A stretch of 64,000 bases of DNA from Prunella strophiata (lineage: Eukaryota; Chordata; Aves; Passeriformes; Prunellidae): NCBI GenBank assembly GCA_036583965.1, contig JAZBQD010000007.1:186001-250000 (forward strand), given 5' to 3'. Shown in pieces: positions 41,101-54,300 of the stretch (its first letter is position 1; each line of letters opens with the position of its first letter). The notes beneath the pieces are model-generated. The model searched no databases. It was given only the letters and a program-made list of their open reading frames with translations, and was not told the origin of the DNA. The position numbers and the translations under genes were made by a program.

Positions 41101-43304
41101 GGTCCCCCAGTATCCCCTGCCCAGCTCCAGCCCCCCCTCCCCACCTCCAGCCCTCCCTGGACCCCCTCCCAGCACTCACTGGATCCCCGGCACCTCGCAG
41201 GAGCGCGGCCGGGCCGAGGAGGACGAGAGCTGTGGGACCAAAGCACAGGAATGAGGCCAGGCCAGGCCACAGGGGTGGGGGACAGCAAGTGGGGGACACA
41301 GGGGGACACAGGGGGACACAGGGGGACAGCCCCACCCACCTTCTTGGTGTCCCAGGGCTTCAGCGAGTGCTTGTTGTCATCGAAGTTCTCTTCGATGGGA
41401 GGCACTTGGAAAGAAACACTGGGAAGGGGACAGGGGGTCAGTGGGAGGAGGGGGCACAGAGGGGGGCACAGCAGGGCCCCCTGCACAGAGCAGGACCTGG
41501 GGGGGCACAGCTGAGCTGTCCTGGGGGACAGCCAGGCTCACCTTTGCTGTCCGAGTCCCCGTCCAGGAAACCTGTGGGGGAGCAGGAGGGTGAGGGGAGC
41601 AGCAGCAGAGGGGAGGGGGCTGCCCTGGGAGCCCCCGTGGGTGGGGGGGCAGCTCACCAGCACGGCGGCCAGGGGGGGGTCCGGCCTGTGAGGGGCCCAG
41701 GTAGGCGTCCTGGGGCGCGGGGTTCATCACGCTCGTGTGCAGCGCCGAGTCCGAGTTCGTCCTGGAGAGGGGAGAGCTGCCTGGATCCGGGCTCAGCCTG
41801 GCCCCTGCCCCACTGACCCCAGCCCCAGCCCCTCTCCTGCCATTCCTGTGCCCCCTCCCACGGGGGTCCCTCTCCCTGTGCCCCCAAACCCGCTCTGCTC
41901 CCGTCTCCTCCACCACCCCCAGCAGGGGGGGACAATGGACCCCCAGGAACCCCCCTGGGGACCCTTTAGGGGCTGGGGCACCCGGGTGTTCCCAGTGAGT
42001 TGTTCCAAGGCAGAGCAGGGCAGGGAAGGGCTGGGAAAAGGCAGCTGGGACGAGTGAACAAAGAGGGACATTGTTCAGCTGTGGCACAGGGAGCAAAGGG
42101 ACCCCTCCAGCGGGGGGCCCTGAGGGGGAGTCGGGGGCCACCTCCTCCCCAGGGGGGCCCCCAGGGCCACCTCCTCTGCGGGGTTCCAAGGAAGGGGCTG
42201 GAGCCTGGCTTGGGAAACAGGGAGCAAATGGAATCAATGCATCCATTACCTGTTGAGAGCTGAGGGAGCCGGAATAAGTGTCCTTTTTCCATTGGGAAGT
42301 TGCTCCAGGGCATGGTCCTGTGGAGGGGGAAGGAAAGTGGGGATCGGGAGGCGAGTGGGGTGGGGAACAAGGAGCCAGGAGGAGGCAGGGCACCCCTCAG
42401 TGATCCATGAACCAATTCCCTGCCAGGGAGGGCTGGGAAGAGCAGGGCGAGGGATGGGGACAGTGGACATAAGCGTCACACCCCATACTGGGACAGAGAC
42501 CATCCCAGGGACGGAGCTGGAGCTTGGATTTGTCACTGTCCCTGTCTCTGGGGAGATTCCCCTAAGACAGACCCCTCTTCCTGGATAAATTCCTCCTAAA
42601 CCCCCACTCTGGGGACAATCATGGAATCTGTACAGGCAGGAATTCCCCCCCACCCTTCTCCCAAGCACTTCCTTCTGTCCATCCCCATCCAGACTCCCAG
42701 GAAGGGCGCCGTGCCAGAGCTCCTCCACTCCCAAAACCCTCCGGGATGGAACAGGCACTCAGGATCAGGGAAAGCAGGGATAACTCTCCAGCGGGGCTCC
42801 GGCGGAGGCGACGGGAGGCGACAGGTACGTGGGTCCATAGGGAGAGCTGTCGATTTGTGAGGGCAGTTAAGGAGACACAGAGAGCTGGGGGTGGCTCCCA
42901 CAACCCGTGGCAGGGCCAGGAGTGCCAGCCCAGGGGACAAAGGATATCTGCCGCACGTATAGAGGAGAAGCGGGGAAATCATGCGGAGAGGGGACAATGA
43001 AAGCGACTCACCAGCCCGTGGTTGCCGCGTGCTGCGCGTGGGGAGTACCAGCGGGGACGGGCCCTGCACGGAGGGACAACGGGTCAGCCAAGCAGGGAGA
43101 GATGAGGGTGAAGGTAAGGGGACTGGGGAGGGAAAGGGAACGTCCCTTGTCCCCATCTGTCCCACCCCAGGCCCCCGTGGAGTTCACCTGGAATCGGGAA
43201 CGCCGGTGCCGATCTGGTTGACGTGGGAAGGGAGCCGATTGCTTTATTTTGTATGTAGAAGGGCCCCCGGCTGTGGGCCAGCCGCAGCTTTTGCCTGCCA
43301 GCTG
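38183..43304 (-). CDS. CRTC2: CRTC2, redundant copy A (coding exons 2-14, 5' exons damaged)
   Basis: The exons match copy B in order and phase: 14 (38183-38403), 13 (38627-38802), 12 (38968-39171), 11 (39776-40200), 10 (40789-41033), 9 (41180-41229), 8 (41340-41404), 7 (41542-41571), 6 (41658-41761), 5 (42250-42317), then heavily damaged 4, 3 and 2 (about 42.77-43.30 kb). Exon 1 is missing. The 3' exons are cleaner here than in copy B: exon 14 reads without a break from [19 protein letters not shown] to [14 protein letters not shown] and stop, and exons 11-13 are open. The best CRTC2 model combines exons 6-14 from here and 1-5 from copy B. The ends at the 500-N gap and the near-identical introns show this is the same locus assembled twice. 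Confidence 0.9.
39411..39760. repeat. polypurine (G/A) tract in CRTC2 intron 11, copy A
   Basis: About 350 bases of almost pure purine on the plus strand ([17 protein letters not shown] words without a fixed period), in the intron between CRTC2 exons 11 and 12. On the transcript it is polypyrimidine. It gives long false open frames rich in Glu/Arg/Lys or Ser/Leu. Copy B has it at 49620-49965 with small length changes. Confidence 0.9.
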
Positions 43305-43901
43305 GGGGGGGGGACACAGAGGGGACAAGGGGGGGACACGTCAGGGGGGTCTTGGGGCACCCATCCAAACTGCCCCTCACAGCCCCCAGGCTCCCCCTCC
43401 CACACAGCGGGACCGGTGGATCCGGCCCTTCCGCGCCCCCGGGAGCCTCCAGGGAGGATGATGAGGGTCAGGGTCCCGAGAGGGGACCCCTGTCCCACAG
43501 GGGCTGAGCCTGGCCAGGACCCTGATCCCCCCCGTCCCAGACAGGCTTTTTTCCGGGGTCAGCCCATCCCCACGGATCCAGAGGGATTTTCCACATATCC
43601 CCACCACGGGCCACCCAGGAGGACTGCGCGGGACTCAAGGCCGGGGAAGGAAGTCACAGCTGAGGATGATAAGGGGAAATCTTTTTTCTCACCACGTTTT
43701 ACTCGATACCCCCCCCCCCCCAGAAAAAGAAAACACCCCAGAGCTGGGATCCCCAGCAAAGGGACGGCACCCACCACCCTAAGCACGGGGGCATGGCCCC
43801 AAACCCCATCCTGCGGAGCAGAGCTCCCTGATCAATCCCCAGGGAGGGAGCGCCAAAAACCCACATGGAATCCCCTTCCCTCGGAGTGGGGGCGTCCTCT
43901 G

Positions 43902-44401
43902 NNNNNNNNNNNNNNNNNNNNNNNNNNNNNNNNNNNNNNNNNNNNNNNNNNNNNNNNNNNNNNNNNNNNNNNNNNNNNNNNNNNNNNNNNNNNNNNNNNN
44001 NNNNNNNNNNNNNNNNNNNNNNNNNNNNNNNNNNNNNNNNNNNNNNNNNNNNNNNNNNNNNNNNNNNNNNNNNNNNNNNNNNNNNNNNNNNNNNNNNNNN
44101 NNNNNNNNNNNNNNNNNNNNNNNNNNNNNNNNNNNNNNNNNNNNNNNNNNNNNNNNNNNNNNNNNNNNNNNNNNNNNNNNNNNNNNNNNNNNNNNNNNNN
44201 NNNNNNNNNNNNNNNNNNNNNNNNNNNNNNNNNNNNNNNNNNNNNNNNNNNNNNNNNNNNNNNNNNNNNNNNNNNNNNNNNNNNNNNNNNNNNNNNNNNN
44301 NNNNNNNNNNNNNNNNNNNNNNNNNNNNNNNNNNNNNNNNNNNNNNNNNNNNNNNNNNNNNNNNNNNNNNNNNNNNNNNNNNNNNNNNNNNNNNNNNNNN
44401 N
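43902..44401. other. assembly gap, exactly 500 N
   Basis: The second arbitrary-size gap. On the left the sequence is CRTC2 intron 1; on the right it restarts inside DENND4B exon 4, about 10 kb back in gene order. It therefore separates overlapping contigs, not adjacent ones. Confidence 0.99.
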
Positions 44402-45857
44402 AGGTGAGGACTGAAGGTGCCGAGAAGACGGGCAGGGGGTACTTGGTGCCACGGGCCAGCTCTCGATGGTTGGCCCCCATGGGCAAGCAGAACACGGGCA
44501 CCGACTCGGGCAGCGGGAAAGGGACTCACTGTTCCTGCTCGGGGTGGGGGTTAGCGGCTCAGCAGCCCTGCACGGACACACGGACACCCGAACACTGGAC
44601 ACCGGGCACCAGGACCAGCCCCCCAGGTCATCTCACCCACCCCCAAAGAGGGAGGGGGAGCCAGTGAGTGCCCCAGAGCTCACAAAACCACCCCTGCAAA
44701 ACTTCCCCAACAGGAAACCCAAATTGCCCCAAACCCCCAGTAAGAGACCCCACTGTCACCCAGAAGGACCCCACCTGTCCCCCCTCCAGTAAGTGACTAT
44801 AGTCCCAAAAGCATGGTAAGGGGTGCTGGGGCAGCTGAAGACCCAACATTGTGCTCCCAAAACCCCCCGAGGGGGACCCAGGGGCTCTGCACCTCCCCCA
44901 GATTCAGCCCCGTGCCGGCTGGAGGGGGTTCATCCAACACAGAAAATATTTTTTAAATAATAATGACAAAACGACTCTGTCTCCCCCAGGAGGGCCAGAA
45001 CCCCCAGCCCGAGGTGCCCACCTGCCTCGAGACCAGCGTGTTGTCCTTGGCACGGCGATTTGTAGCCACAGGAACAGCGCCGGGGGCCCCACTGCAAGGA
45101 GGGTCGGGGGATGGGGCTCAGCAAAAGGGCAGGGCCCCCCAGCACCAGGGGGACGAGAGGGACCCCCCCAAAACCACCCATGCTGGTGTTGAGGTTCTGG
45201 TACCACGCGGCAGAAGAAGGTGTGGGGGGTGCTCTCGCCCTTGCTGGGCCTCACCAGGCAGATGTCGGTACGCCCAGGGTGTGTGGTGCCCCGGGGGGAT
45301 GGCGGCGCGCCGAAGTCAGGGGGAAGGTGCGCTGTGGTGGCCCGGGGAAGGAGCCCGCGGCCAGGTTGGCCGAGCGGCTGTTAGGGGTGGTGTCCAGGAT
45401 GCTGGTAGCCCGGCTTCGGGCGGCGTGGTCCTGCCCTCGTAGTGCACCCCTGAGGGGGCGAGGGGTGAGGGGAGCTGCCCAGCCCGGGCTCTTGCCCAGC
45501 TTCCCAAAACTTTCCCCCGGCCGGTGTCTGAGCCAGAGGGGGCTCGGGCGCCCCCCACTCACCCAGCTCGATCAGGGGGGGGTTGTCCCGCCCGCGTTTG
45601 TAGCAAAGGAACATTGGTGGGTTGTTGAGCAGCCCCGCGTTGAGGTCGCACGGGGTGGCCCGACCGTGCTGGTCGCGATGCAGGTGTGAAGCCCTGGGGA
45701 CCTCTCGCCCTGGAGCGGATGATCACGGCCACGTCCGTGATGGGCTCCCCGGGCCCGCGGCCGGCCGCGGCTTGCTGTCATCCTCCAGGCCGCGACGCCT
45801 CGCCAGCCCGGCCACACGAAAGTAAATCACGAGCTGGGGGGGCTTCTCGTTCGAATG
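44402..45857 (-). pseudogene. redundant, error-rich copy of DENND4B exons 1-4 (contig 3 start)
   Basis: Exon 4 (44402 to about 44570), exon 3 (about 45021-45090), exon 2 (about 45178-45448) and exon 1 (about 45563-45857) repeat 34.3-35.75 kb. Frames break many times and the start codon is damaged (TCGAATGGC in place of CCGACATGGC on the plus strand). This is not a second gene. Confidence 0.88.
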
Positions 45858-46059
45858 GCTTTCACGCATGCGGGGACGGGGCCATGCCAAGCCCCGCGCG
45901 CCCCCGGCCGGCCCCGCCGCTGCGGGGAGGGAAGGAGGAGCTTCGGTCACGCGGCGGGACCACGGGGACCCCAGCCTTCAGCCACCAGACGGGCAGGGCC
46001 CCTGGCGGGCTCGAGGAAGACCGGCCTGCGGCACCCCGTTTGGGGTGCGCCTGTGGGGG

Positions 46060-46490
46060 ACTTGTCATGAGCACCTCCTGTACCGCACCTTAGAGAAGGG
46101 CAGAGAGGCGTCGAGCACACACTCCCAGAGCACACATTAAGGTGGAGCACCTCTGCGCGGCGCCTCTCGTTTTTCACCTTTTTCTCTTAATCTTTTTTGT
46201 GTTAAGACTAGAGAGTAAAATCGCCTTCTAATTTTCCTCCTTCCCTTTCCTTCCCTGCGGATAGACCCTCCCCCCACCGCCGTCACCCACTCTGCTCCCT
46301 CTCCACCGACCCGAATCATCGCGGAATCATGTGAGTCAGCACTCATCACCACACCTCCTATATAGGATGTTGTGTTCCTTCTCCCCACAGGATGTTTCCA
46401 CGGTATTTCCTTCCCCCCACTTCTCTCCCCCTCTCCCACCTCTCTGCCATCATTCCACTCGGCTCTGACGCAACACATCCCCGGGGGAGG
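46060..46490. other. AT-richer stretch with no counterpart in the other copy
   Basis: The matching position in contig 2 (about 36.03-36.30 kb) is GC-rich 5' flank of DENND4B. Here about 430 bases of pyrimidine-rich, AT-richer DNA (for example CTTTTTCTCTTAATC) replace it before the match resumes near 46495. No exon or element is recognised. It may be a consensus failure or a foreign insert. Confidence 0.5.
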
Positions 46491-47306
46491 GGGGCCACCC
46501 GGTAGGAGGGGGTCCCGGTCCCGGCACCGAGGGGGCAAGACCCCCGGGGAGCAGCGACAACCCTCAGAGGGGCTGAGAGCCCCCCGGGGACAGGGACAGC
46601 CTGACCGGGGGTAACCCGGGCGGAGGGACGGGGAGGTCACCCATTTTTTTCCAGCGGCCCCCCCGGGGTATCCTCTGTCCACGTGTCCCTCGGGTCCGCC
46701 TACGGGGGTTCCCTATCCCGGGGCCGCCCCGGTGCTCCCCCCGGCGGGGTCCGCATCCCCGCGTCCCCCCCGGTGATCCCCACACCCGCCCCACGCGGCC
46801 CGGCTCTTCCCCGGGGGCCTCGCAGGCCCAGGGCCTGCCCGCCGCCGACCGCCCGCGGGACCCCGGCCCGGCCCCCCCCGGGGTCCCCCCCGTACCTGCT
46901 GGGACGGCCGGGCCGGGCCGGGCCGGTCTTTGGGCTCCGATGGCCGCGACTCTCGCGCGCCCGCCGGCCGCCCGCCAGGCACCAGCGCCCCCTGCCGGCG
47001 CGGAGGAATCGGCACCGCCGGGGACACCGCGCCCCCGGGACCCCCCCCAGAAACTGCCCGGGACCCCCGGAGACCCCTCCGACCCGCCCCCGGAAACTGA
47101 AGGAGCCCCCAAGACACGTGAGGGACCCCATTTCCCAACCCCCCCGAGAAAGGGATCCTATCTGCCCCCCCAAAACGAGACCCCGTTCCCCCCTCCCCAT
47201 TAAGGGACCCCAGCCCCAAGGGCCTGGCAGGGCTGGGGGGGGGCTGGACCAGCTGGACCCCTTTGAACCCCCCCCCAAAATCAACCACACGCCAGCAAGG
47301 GGGGGA

Positions 47307-47312
47307 TTTAAT
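47307..47312 (-). terminator. CRTC2: poly(A) signal ATTAAA, CRTC2 3' end (copy B)
   Basis: Same context as 37115-37120. The 3' UTR extends from the stop at 48379 to about 47.29 kb. Confidence 0.6.
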
Positions 47313-48378
47313 TAACATAGAATATATTTTAAAAAATAATAATAATAATAAATCACTCTGGCTCCCTCCGGGGGGGGCCCAGGGCCCCCCACCCGCGGAC
47401 GGGCCCCCCCCGGTGCTCCCCCGGGGGGGCAATTGGGAGGGGGGGCAAAGTTACAAGTGCTTTCTACACGTCCCCAGCAGCTGGGTAATTTGGGGAGGGG
47501 GCTGGGGGGTACATATGGGGGGGGGAGCGGGATTTCTCCTTAAACATGATGATGATTAGCCGGAAAAATGATAAAGTAAAGGCAGAAGCGGCCCCCCCAG
47601 CCCCCCCGGGGGTCTCTACCTACGGGGTTATGTACAGCCACCCCGGGGGGGGGCCGGGACCCCTCGGCCGGGGTCTGGGGGTGCCTGGATTGTGCCCCCT
47701 CCCCAATTTTCCCAGGGTTTTCCCAGGAGAACGGTGCCTGGTTGGGTCTGGGGGTGGGAATTAGGGGAGGGGCGCTGGGTGGAACCCCCCAGGCTTGCTC
47801 TGGGGGGGAGGGGGTGCCGAGATTGTCTCCCCCCCCCCCCAATTTTCCCCACTCCAAGGTGGTCCCGGTGTTTTCCAGGAGAACAGGGCCCGGTGGGAGC
47901 TGGGGGGGACTGGGGGGTGCTGGGGACCCCCCCCAGCCTCGCTGGAGTCGGAGGGAGCAGAAGGAGCCCTTGAGCCCCTCCCCACTCTTCCCAGGACTCT
48001 CCTGTGACTGGTGGGCCGCTGAGGGGCAGTCCCGGAGCGGGAATTGGGAATTTGGGGGGGGGGGCGTGGCGCGGGCCCCCCTTGACAGCGACAGTGGGGA
48101 GGGTCCGGGGGGCCGGAGCCCCCTGCCCGCCTTTCCCGGCAGAACAGCCACGCTGGGTCTGCAGGCGGGCACCGGGGGGGTCGCGGCGCTGCCCCCCCCC
48201 CAACCCCGGGGCAGTCACAGCTCCCTCCAGCCGGGTTTGGGGCGCCGTGCCCGCCCTTCCCGGGCCCTTCCCGGGGCTTTCCCGGCGCCTCAGCGGGAGC
48301 GCGCGGTCGGCGGGGCCGGGGGGCGGCCCCGGGGGCGGGGGATGGCGGGGGGGGCGCGGGGCCGGGGCCCCCCCGGGC

Positions 48379-51300
48379 TCACTGCAGGCGGTCGGAAGCG
48401 GAAGGAGTCCTCGACGGCGGGGGTCGGTGAGCAGCGCGCAGGGGTCGCTCAGCATGCTCAGCCCGTCCAGCGTCAGCGGCTCGATGCGCAGCTCCTCCTC
48501 CAGCCCGCCCAGCCCCCACAGCGACCCCCCCCTCCACCTCGAAGCCCGGGACCCCCCGCCAGCGCCGTGGCGATCTCCTTCGACAGCCCGGGGGGGGAGT
48601 CGCCTGAGGGGAAGGGGGGGGACACGGGGTCAGCACGGCCCCCGGGTGACCTGTGGAGGACCCCAGCCCAAAACCCCCCGTGACACCCCAGGGACCCCTG
48701 TGACACCACACCAAACCCTCACCCCCCTCCTGTGCCACCCCGGATCCCCCAGCCCACCCACCCACCCGTGACACCCCACGGAGCCCCTGAGACCCCCAGA
48801 GCCCCCCAGCTCCCCCAGGGAGCCCCCCACCTGTGAAGATGATGTTGGGATGGGGCCGTGGCGGCTTGCAGTTGCTCAGGTTTGGGCGGCTCAGGCCGGG
48901 GGGGTCGTAGGCCCCCCTCGCTCGGGGGTAACTCAGGGCCCCCAGCTCCTCGGGGAACCCTCCGCTGTTCCCGGGGGGGCTCTCCCCGATCCCGAACTGC
49001 TCCAGCTGTGGGGAGGGACACATGAGGAGAGACCCCCACGAGAGTCCCCTGTCCCCCCATCTCCCCCCGTGACCCACCCAGAGGGTCTCCCTCCCCTGTC
49101 CCCCATGCAGGGTCAGTCCCCAAGGACCCTGCTGACGCTCCCCCCTCCCGTGCCCCGTGCCCCACTCACGGTGCCCAGGCCGAAGTCGCTGGGGGGCTGT
49201 GCCAGGGGCATGCCCCAGGGCGCTGCCGGGGGGCGTTAGGGGGGGTTGTAGGGGCGCGGGGGGGGGCGCGGGGGCCCGCGGGGGGGGCTGGGAGCCCAGC
49301 AGCATTCCCGGCTGGCCGTAGGGGTACGGCGGGAGCCGCTGCTCCGCCGGCAGCTTGCTGGTGTCCAGGGGGACGCCCTGCAGAGAAACCGGGGGAATGG
49401 GGGGGTCAGCGCGGCCCCCCCCCAGGGTGGGGGGCTCCCCCAGCCCCCCCAGGCACCGGCAGCGGGAGCCGTCCCTGAGACCCCCGAATCAGCCACGGCT
49501 GCACCCGGACCCAGCTGGGCCGGGGTCCCCTCTGAGGGGAGGGGGCCTGGAAGGGACACGGGGGTCCCCCCCACTGGCCCTGAGCACGGGGAGGGGGGTG
49601 GGGTGAGGGGGGCCCTGGGGTGTGGGTGAGATGAGGATGGAAACGAGACGAGAAATGAAGGGCAGGAGGAGGGGAGAGAAGAGGACAGGGACAAGGAGGT
49701 TGAGGACAAGCAGGACAAAGAGGAGAGAGAGGAAGAGGAGGATGAGACGAGGAAGGGGGCAAAGACGAGGTCCAAGACAAGGACAAGGAGGACAAGGATG
49801 GGGAAGAGGAGAAAGAGAAGGAAGAAAAGACAAAGAGGAGGAACACAAGAAGGATGAAAAGGGGAGGAAGGGGACAAGGAGGAGGAGAAGGAAGGACAAG
49901 GAAGAGAACGGGCACGAGGAGGAGGAGGCCGAGGAGGAAGAGGAGGCGGCGGCGCTGGAGCGTGGGGGACGATGCGTACCTGGGTGATGGAGGACAATGT
50001 GGGTGACATTGTTGGTGAGAACTGTTTTGGGGTGCTGCCGTCTGCAGTCGCCGGCCACGGGCAGGGACAGGGGGCTGAGCGGGACCCGCCGGCGCGGCGA
50101 GGTGGCCGCGAAGGAGCCCCCCCAGCCCCGAGGGCAGGCTGGGGTTGCTGGGCGAGGACTGGAGGGGCTGGCTGCGGGGGGGGACGTGGGCAGCGAGGGG
50201 TTGGAGAGCGAGGAGGACAGGGAGGAAGGCAGGGACTGGTTGGAGAGAGAGGAGGGGATGGAGGAGCTGCTGTGGGAGGACTGGAGCGAGGGGTTGCTGA
50301 GGGAGGCCTGGAGTGAGGGGCTGCGCAGGGAGGCCTGGAGGTTGGGATTGCTCAGGGAGGACTGCAGGGACGGGTTACTCAGGGAGCTCTGCAGAGGTGA
50401 GGGGAGTCCTGTGGGGACAAAAACAGAGAGCACCGTTACCCCGGCACGGCCCCGAGCCCCGGGACGGCCCGGGCGGGGCTCCGGGGGTGGAGGGGATGGA
50501 GGGGGGCGGAGCGACCAAAACGATGGAGACGACACAGGGACGGACACACACCCCGGGCAGGGGGACAGCGGCCTGAGGGGGCACCGGGGTGGGAGATGGG
50601 CTCCTCCCAGACCCCTGCAAGACCCCTGACACTGTCAGACCCCAGGGAACGAGAGCCGGGCTCCCCCCAGGCCCCCGTGGAACCCACAACGCCATTGGAC
50701 CCCGTAGGGCAGCAGGGTGGGAGCTGGGCTCCCCCCACACACCCATGGGACCCCCAAATCCATCAGACCCCATCCCCACCCCACTCCCAGACCGCCAAGG
50801 CTCCATCCCAGACTGGGATTCCTGGAGCTGCTGCCACAGGACACCTCCTGGGGGGGGAATCTTTGTGTCCCCCCACACTGACCAGGGGTCCCCATCCTTG
50901 CTGAACACTGGCCGAGGCTCTCTGTGTCCCCCGCACCAGTTCCCAGCCCTGGGACCCTCTCTGGCCCCCCATGCAGGGAGGGGGTCCCAGCTCACCTGGG
51001 GGGTCATAGCCCAGCCCCACGCCGCCGGTGCCGCTGATGCCCAGGTGGGTCATGGTGGTGGCCAGGTTGGAGGTGCTGCTGCCCCCGCTCAGGGGGGGGT
51101 ACGGGGCCTCCTCAGGGTCCAGGGGGGTGGGCAGGGGGGACGGGAAGTGCAGCGTGGTCAGGTCGGGCAGGGACCCCCCCGTGTTGAGGGCCGAGGGCAT
51201 GAGGGGCACGTTGGCAGGTTGATCCGGGGATGGGAATATGCTGGGAAGGGGGGAGAGACAGGATCAGGGCAGGAGCGGGGCTGCCTCCCCCAGCAGCCCT

Positions 51301-54300
51301 CGCCCAGGGTCCCCCAGTGTCCCCTGCCCAGCTCCAGCCCCCCCTCCCCACCTCCAGCCCTCCCTGGACCCCCTCCCCATCCCAGCCCCTCCCAGCACTC
51401 ACTGGATCCCCGGCACCTCGCAGGAGCGCGGCCGGGCCGAGGAGGACGAGAGCTGTGGGACCAAAGCACAGGAATGAGGCCAGGCCAGGCCACAGGGGTG
51501 GGGGACAGCAAGTGGGGGACACAGGGGGACACAGGGGGACAGCCCCACCCACCTTCTTGGTGTCCCAGGGCTTCAGCGAGTGCTTGTTGTCATCGAAGTT
51601 CTCTTCGATGGGAGGCACTTGGAAAAGAAACACTGGGAAGGGGACAGGGGGTCAGTGGGAGGAGGGGGCACAGAGGGGGGCACAGCAGAGCCCCCTGGCA
51701 CAGAGAGGACCTGGGGGGCATAGCTGAGCTGTCCTGGGGGACAGCCAGGCTCACCTTTGCTGTCCGAGTCCCCGTCCAGGAAACCTGTGGGGGAGCAGGA
51801 GGGTGAGGGGAGCAGCACAGAGGGGAGGGGGCTGCCCTGGGAGCCCCCGGGGGTGGGGGGCAGCTCACCAGCACGGCGGCCAGGGGGGGGTCCGGCCTGT
51901 GAGGGGCCCAGGTAGGCGTCCTGGGGCGCGGGGTTCATCACGCTCGTGTGCAGCGCCGAGTCCGAGTTCGTCCTGGAGAGGGGAGAGCTGCCTGGATCCG
52001 GGCTCAGCCTGGCCCCTGCCCCACTGACAGCCCCAGCCCCAGCCCCTCCTGCCATTCCTGTGCCCCCTCCCCACGGGGGTCCCTCTCCCTGTGCCCCCAA
52101 ACCCGCTCTGCTCCCGTCTCCTCCACCACCCCCAGCAAGGGGGGACAATGGGACCCCCAGGAACCCCCCTGGGGACCCTTTAGGGGCTGGGGGCACCCGG
52201 GGTGTTCCCAGTGAGTTGTTCCAAGGCAGAGCAGGGCAGGGAAGGGCTGGGAAAAGGCAGCTGGGACGAGTGACAAAGAGGGACATTGTTCAGCTGTGGC
52301 ACAGGGGAGCAAAGGGACCCCTCCAGCGGGGGGCCCTGAGGGGGAGTCGGGGGCCACCTCCTCCCCAGGGGGGCCCCCAGGGCCACCTCCTCTGCAGGGA
52401 TTCCAAGGAAGGGCTGGAGCCTGGCTTGGGAACAGGGAGCAAATGGAATCAATGCATCCATTACCTGTTGAGAGCTGAGGGCAGCCGGAATAAGTGTCCT
52501 TTTTCCATTGGGAAGTTGCTCCAGGGCATGGTCCTGTGGAGGGGGAAAGTGGGATCAGGGGAGGCAGTGGGGTGGGGAACAAGGAGCCATGGAGGAGGCA
52601 GGGCACCCCTCAGTGATCCATGAACCCATTCCCTGCCATGGGAGGGCTGGGAAGAGCAGGGAGATGGGATGGGGACAGGGACATAGCTGTCACACCCCAT
52701 ACTGGGACAGAGACACTCCAGGGACAGGAGCTGGAGCTTGGATTTGTCACCTGTCCCTGTCTCTGGGGATTCCCCTCAGCCAGACCCCTCTTCCTGGATG
52801 AAATTCCTCCTCAAACCCCCACTCTGTGGGACAATCCTGGAATCTGACAGGCAGGAACTCCCCCCACCCTTCTCCCAGCACTTCCCTTCTGTCCCATCCC
52901 CATCCCAGACCCCAGGAAGGGCGCCTGTGCCAGAGCCTCCTCCACTCCCAAACCTCCAGGATGGAACAGGCACTCAGGATCCAGGGAAAGCAGGGAATTA
53001 CCTCCTCCAGCTGGGCTCCGGCGGAGGCGACAGGTACGTGGGTCCATAGGGAGAGCTGTCGATGTGAGGGCACGTTAAGGAGCACACAGAGAGCTGGGGG
53101 TGGCTCCCAAACCCCGTGGCAAGGGCAGGAGTGCCAGGCCCAGGGGACAAAGGATATCTGCCGCACGTAGCGGCGCAGCGGGGACATCATGCGGCGCGGG
53201 TCCCGCTGCACGCGCTCCACCAGCCCGTGGTGCCGCGTGCTGCGCGTGGAGTCCAGCGGGGACGGGCCCTGCACGGAGGGACAACGGGTCAGCCCAGCAG
53301 GGAGAGGGTGAAGGGACTGGGGAACGTCCCCTTGTCCCCATCTGTCCCACCCCAGGCCCCCGTGGAGTCACCTGGAACTCGGGAACGCCGGTGCCGATCT
53401 GGTTGACGTTGGGCAGGGAGCCGCTGTAGAAGGGCCCCCGGCTGTGGGCCAGCCGCAGCTTCTGCGCCTGCAGCTGGGGGGACACAGAGGGGGACACGGG
53501 GGGGACACGTCAGGGGGGTCTTGGGGCACCCCTCAAACTGCCCCTCACAGCCCCCAGGCTCCCCCTCCCACACAGCGGGGACACGTTGGATCCGGCCCCT
53601 TCCCTGCCGCCCCCGGGAGCTCCAGGGCAGGATGGATGAGGGTCAGGGTCCCGAGAGGGGACCCCTGTCCCACAGGGGCTGAGCCTGGCAGCCCCTGCGT
53701 CCCCCCCGTCCCAGACAGGCTCCGGGGTCAGCCCATCCCCACGGATCCAGAGGGATTTTCCACCTCATCCACACCAAGGCCACCCCGGAGACTGAGCGGG
53801 ACTCAAGGCCGGGGAAGGAGTCACAGCGAGAGATAAGGGGATCCCAGAAAACACCCCAGAGCTGGGATCCCCAGCAAAGGGAACGGCCCCCACCACCCTC
53901 AGCACGGGGGGCATGGCCCAAACCCCCATCCTGACGGAGCAGAGCTCCCCTGATCAATCCCCAGGGAGGGAGCCAAACCCACAGGAATCCCCTTCCCCTC
54001 CGGAGCTGGGGGTCCCTGAGCACATCCAAGAGCTGCTGCTCCTCAGCGCCTGGAGAAGTCCCAGGGAAAGAGAAGCTGAAGCCCAAAAAACAGCTGAGAA
54101 ACGGGAAGCACCAAATTCCTGAGAGTAAAACCATGGAAATGCAGCTCCAGAGGGAAAAACAAGGAAAACAACCCAAAAAACCGGGAGATTTAGGCAGCAG
54201 CTGGCGGGATTAGCGCCCGGAGCTGCGCTGGGGCTTAAGGTCTTGGGATTGAGCAGCGAGCCAGGATCCCTGCAGGAGCCCGGGAGCAGCTCTGGAACAG

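Noticed and set aside
38183..43304. A second CRTC2 gene (tandem paralogue)
   Set aside because: Introns, repeats and UTRs are nearly identical, the copy lacks exon 1, and it ends at a 500-N gap; an unmerged contig overlap explains it better.
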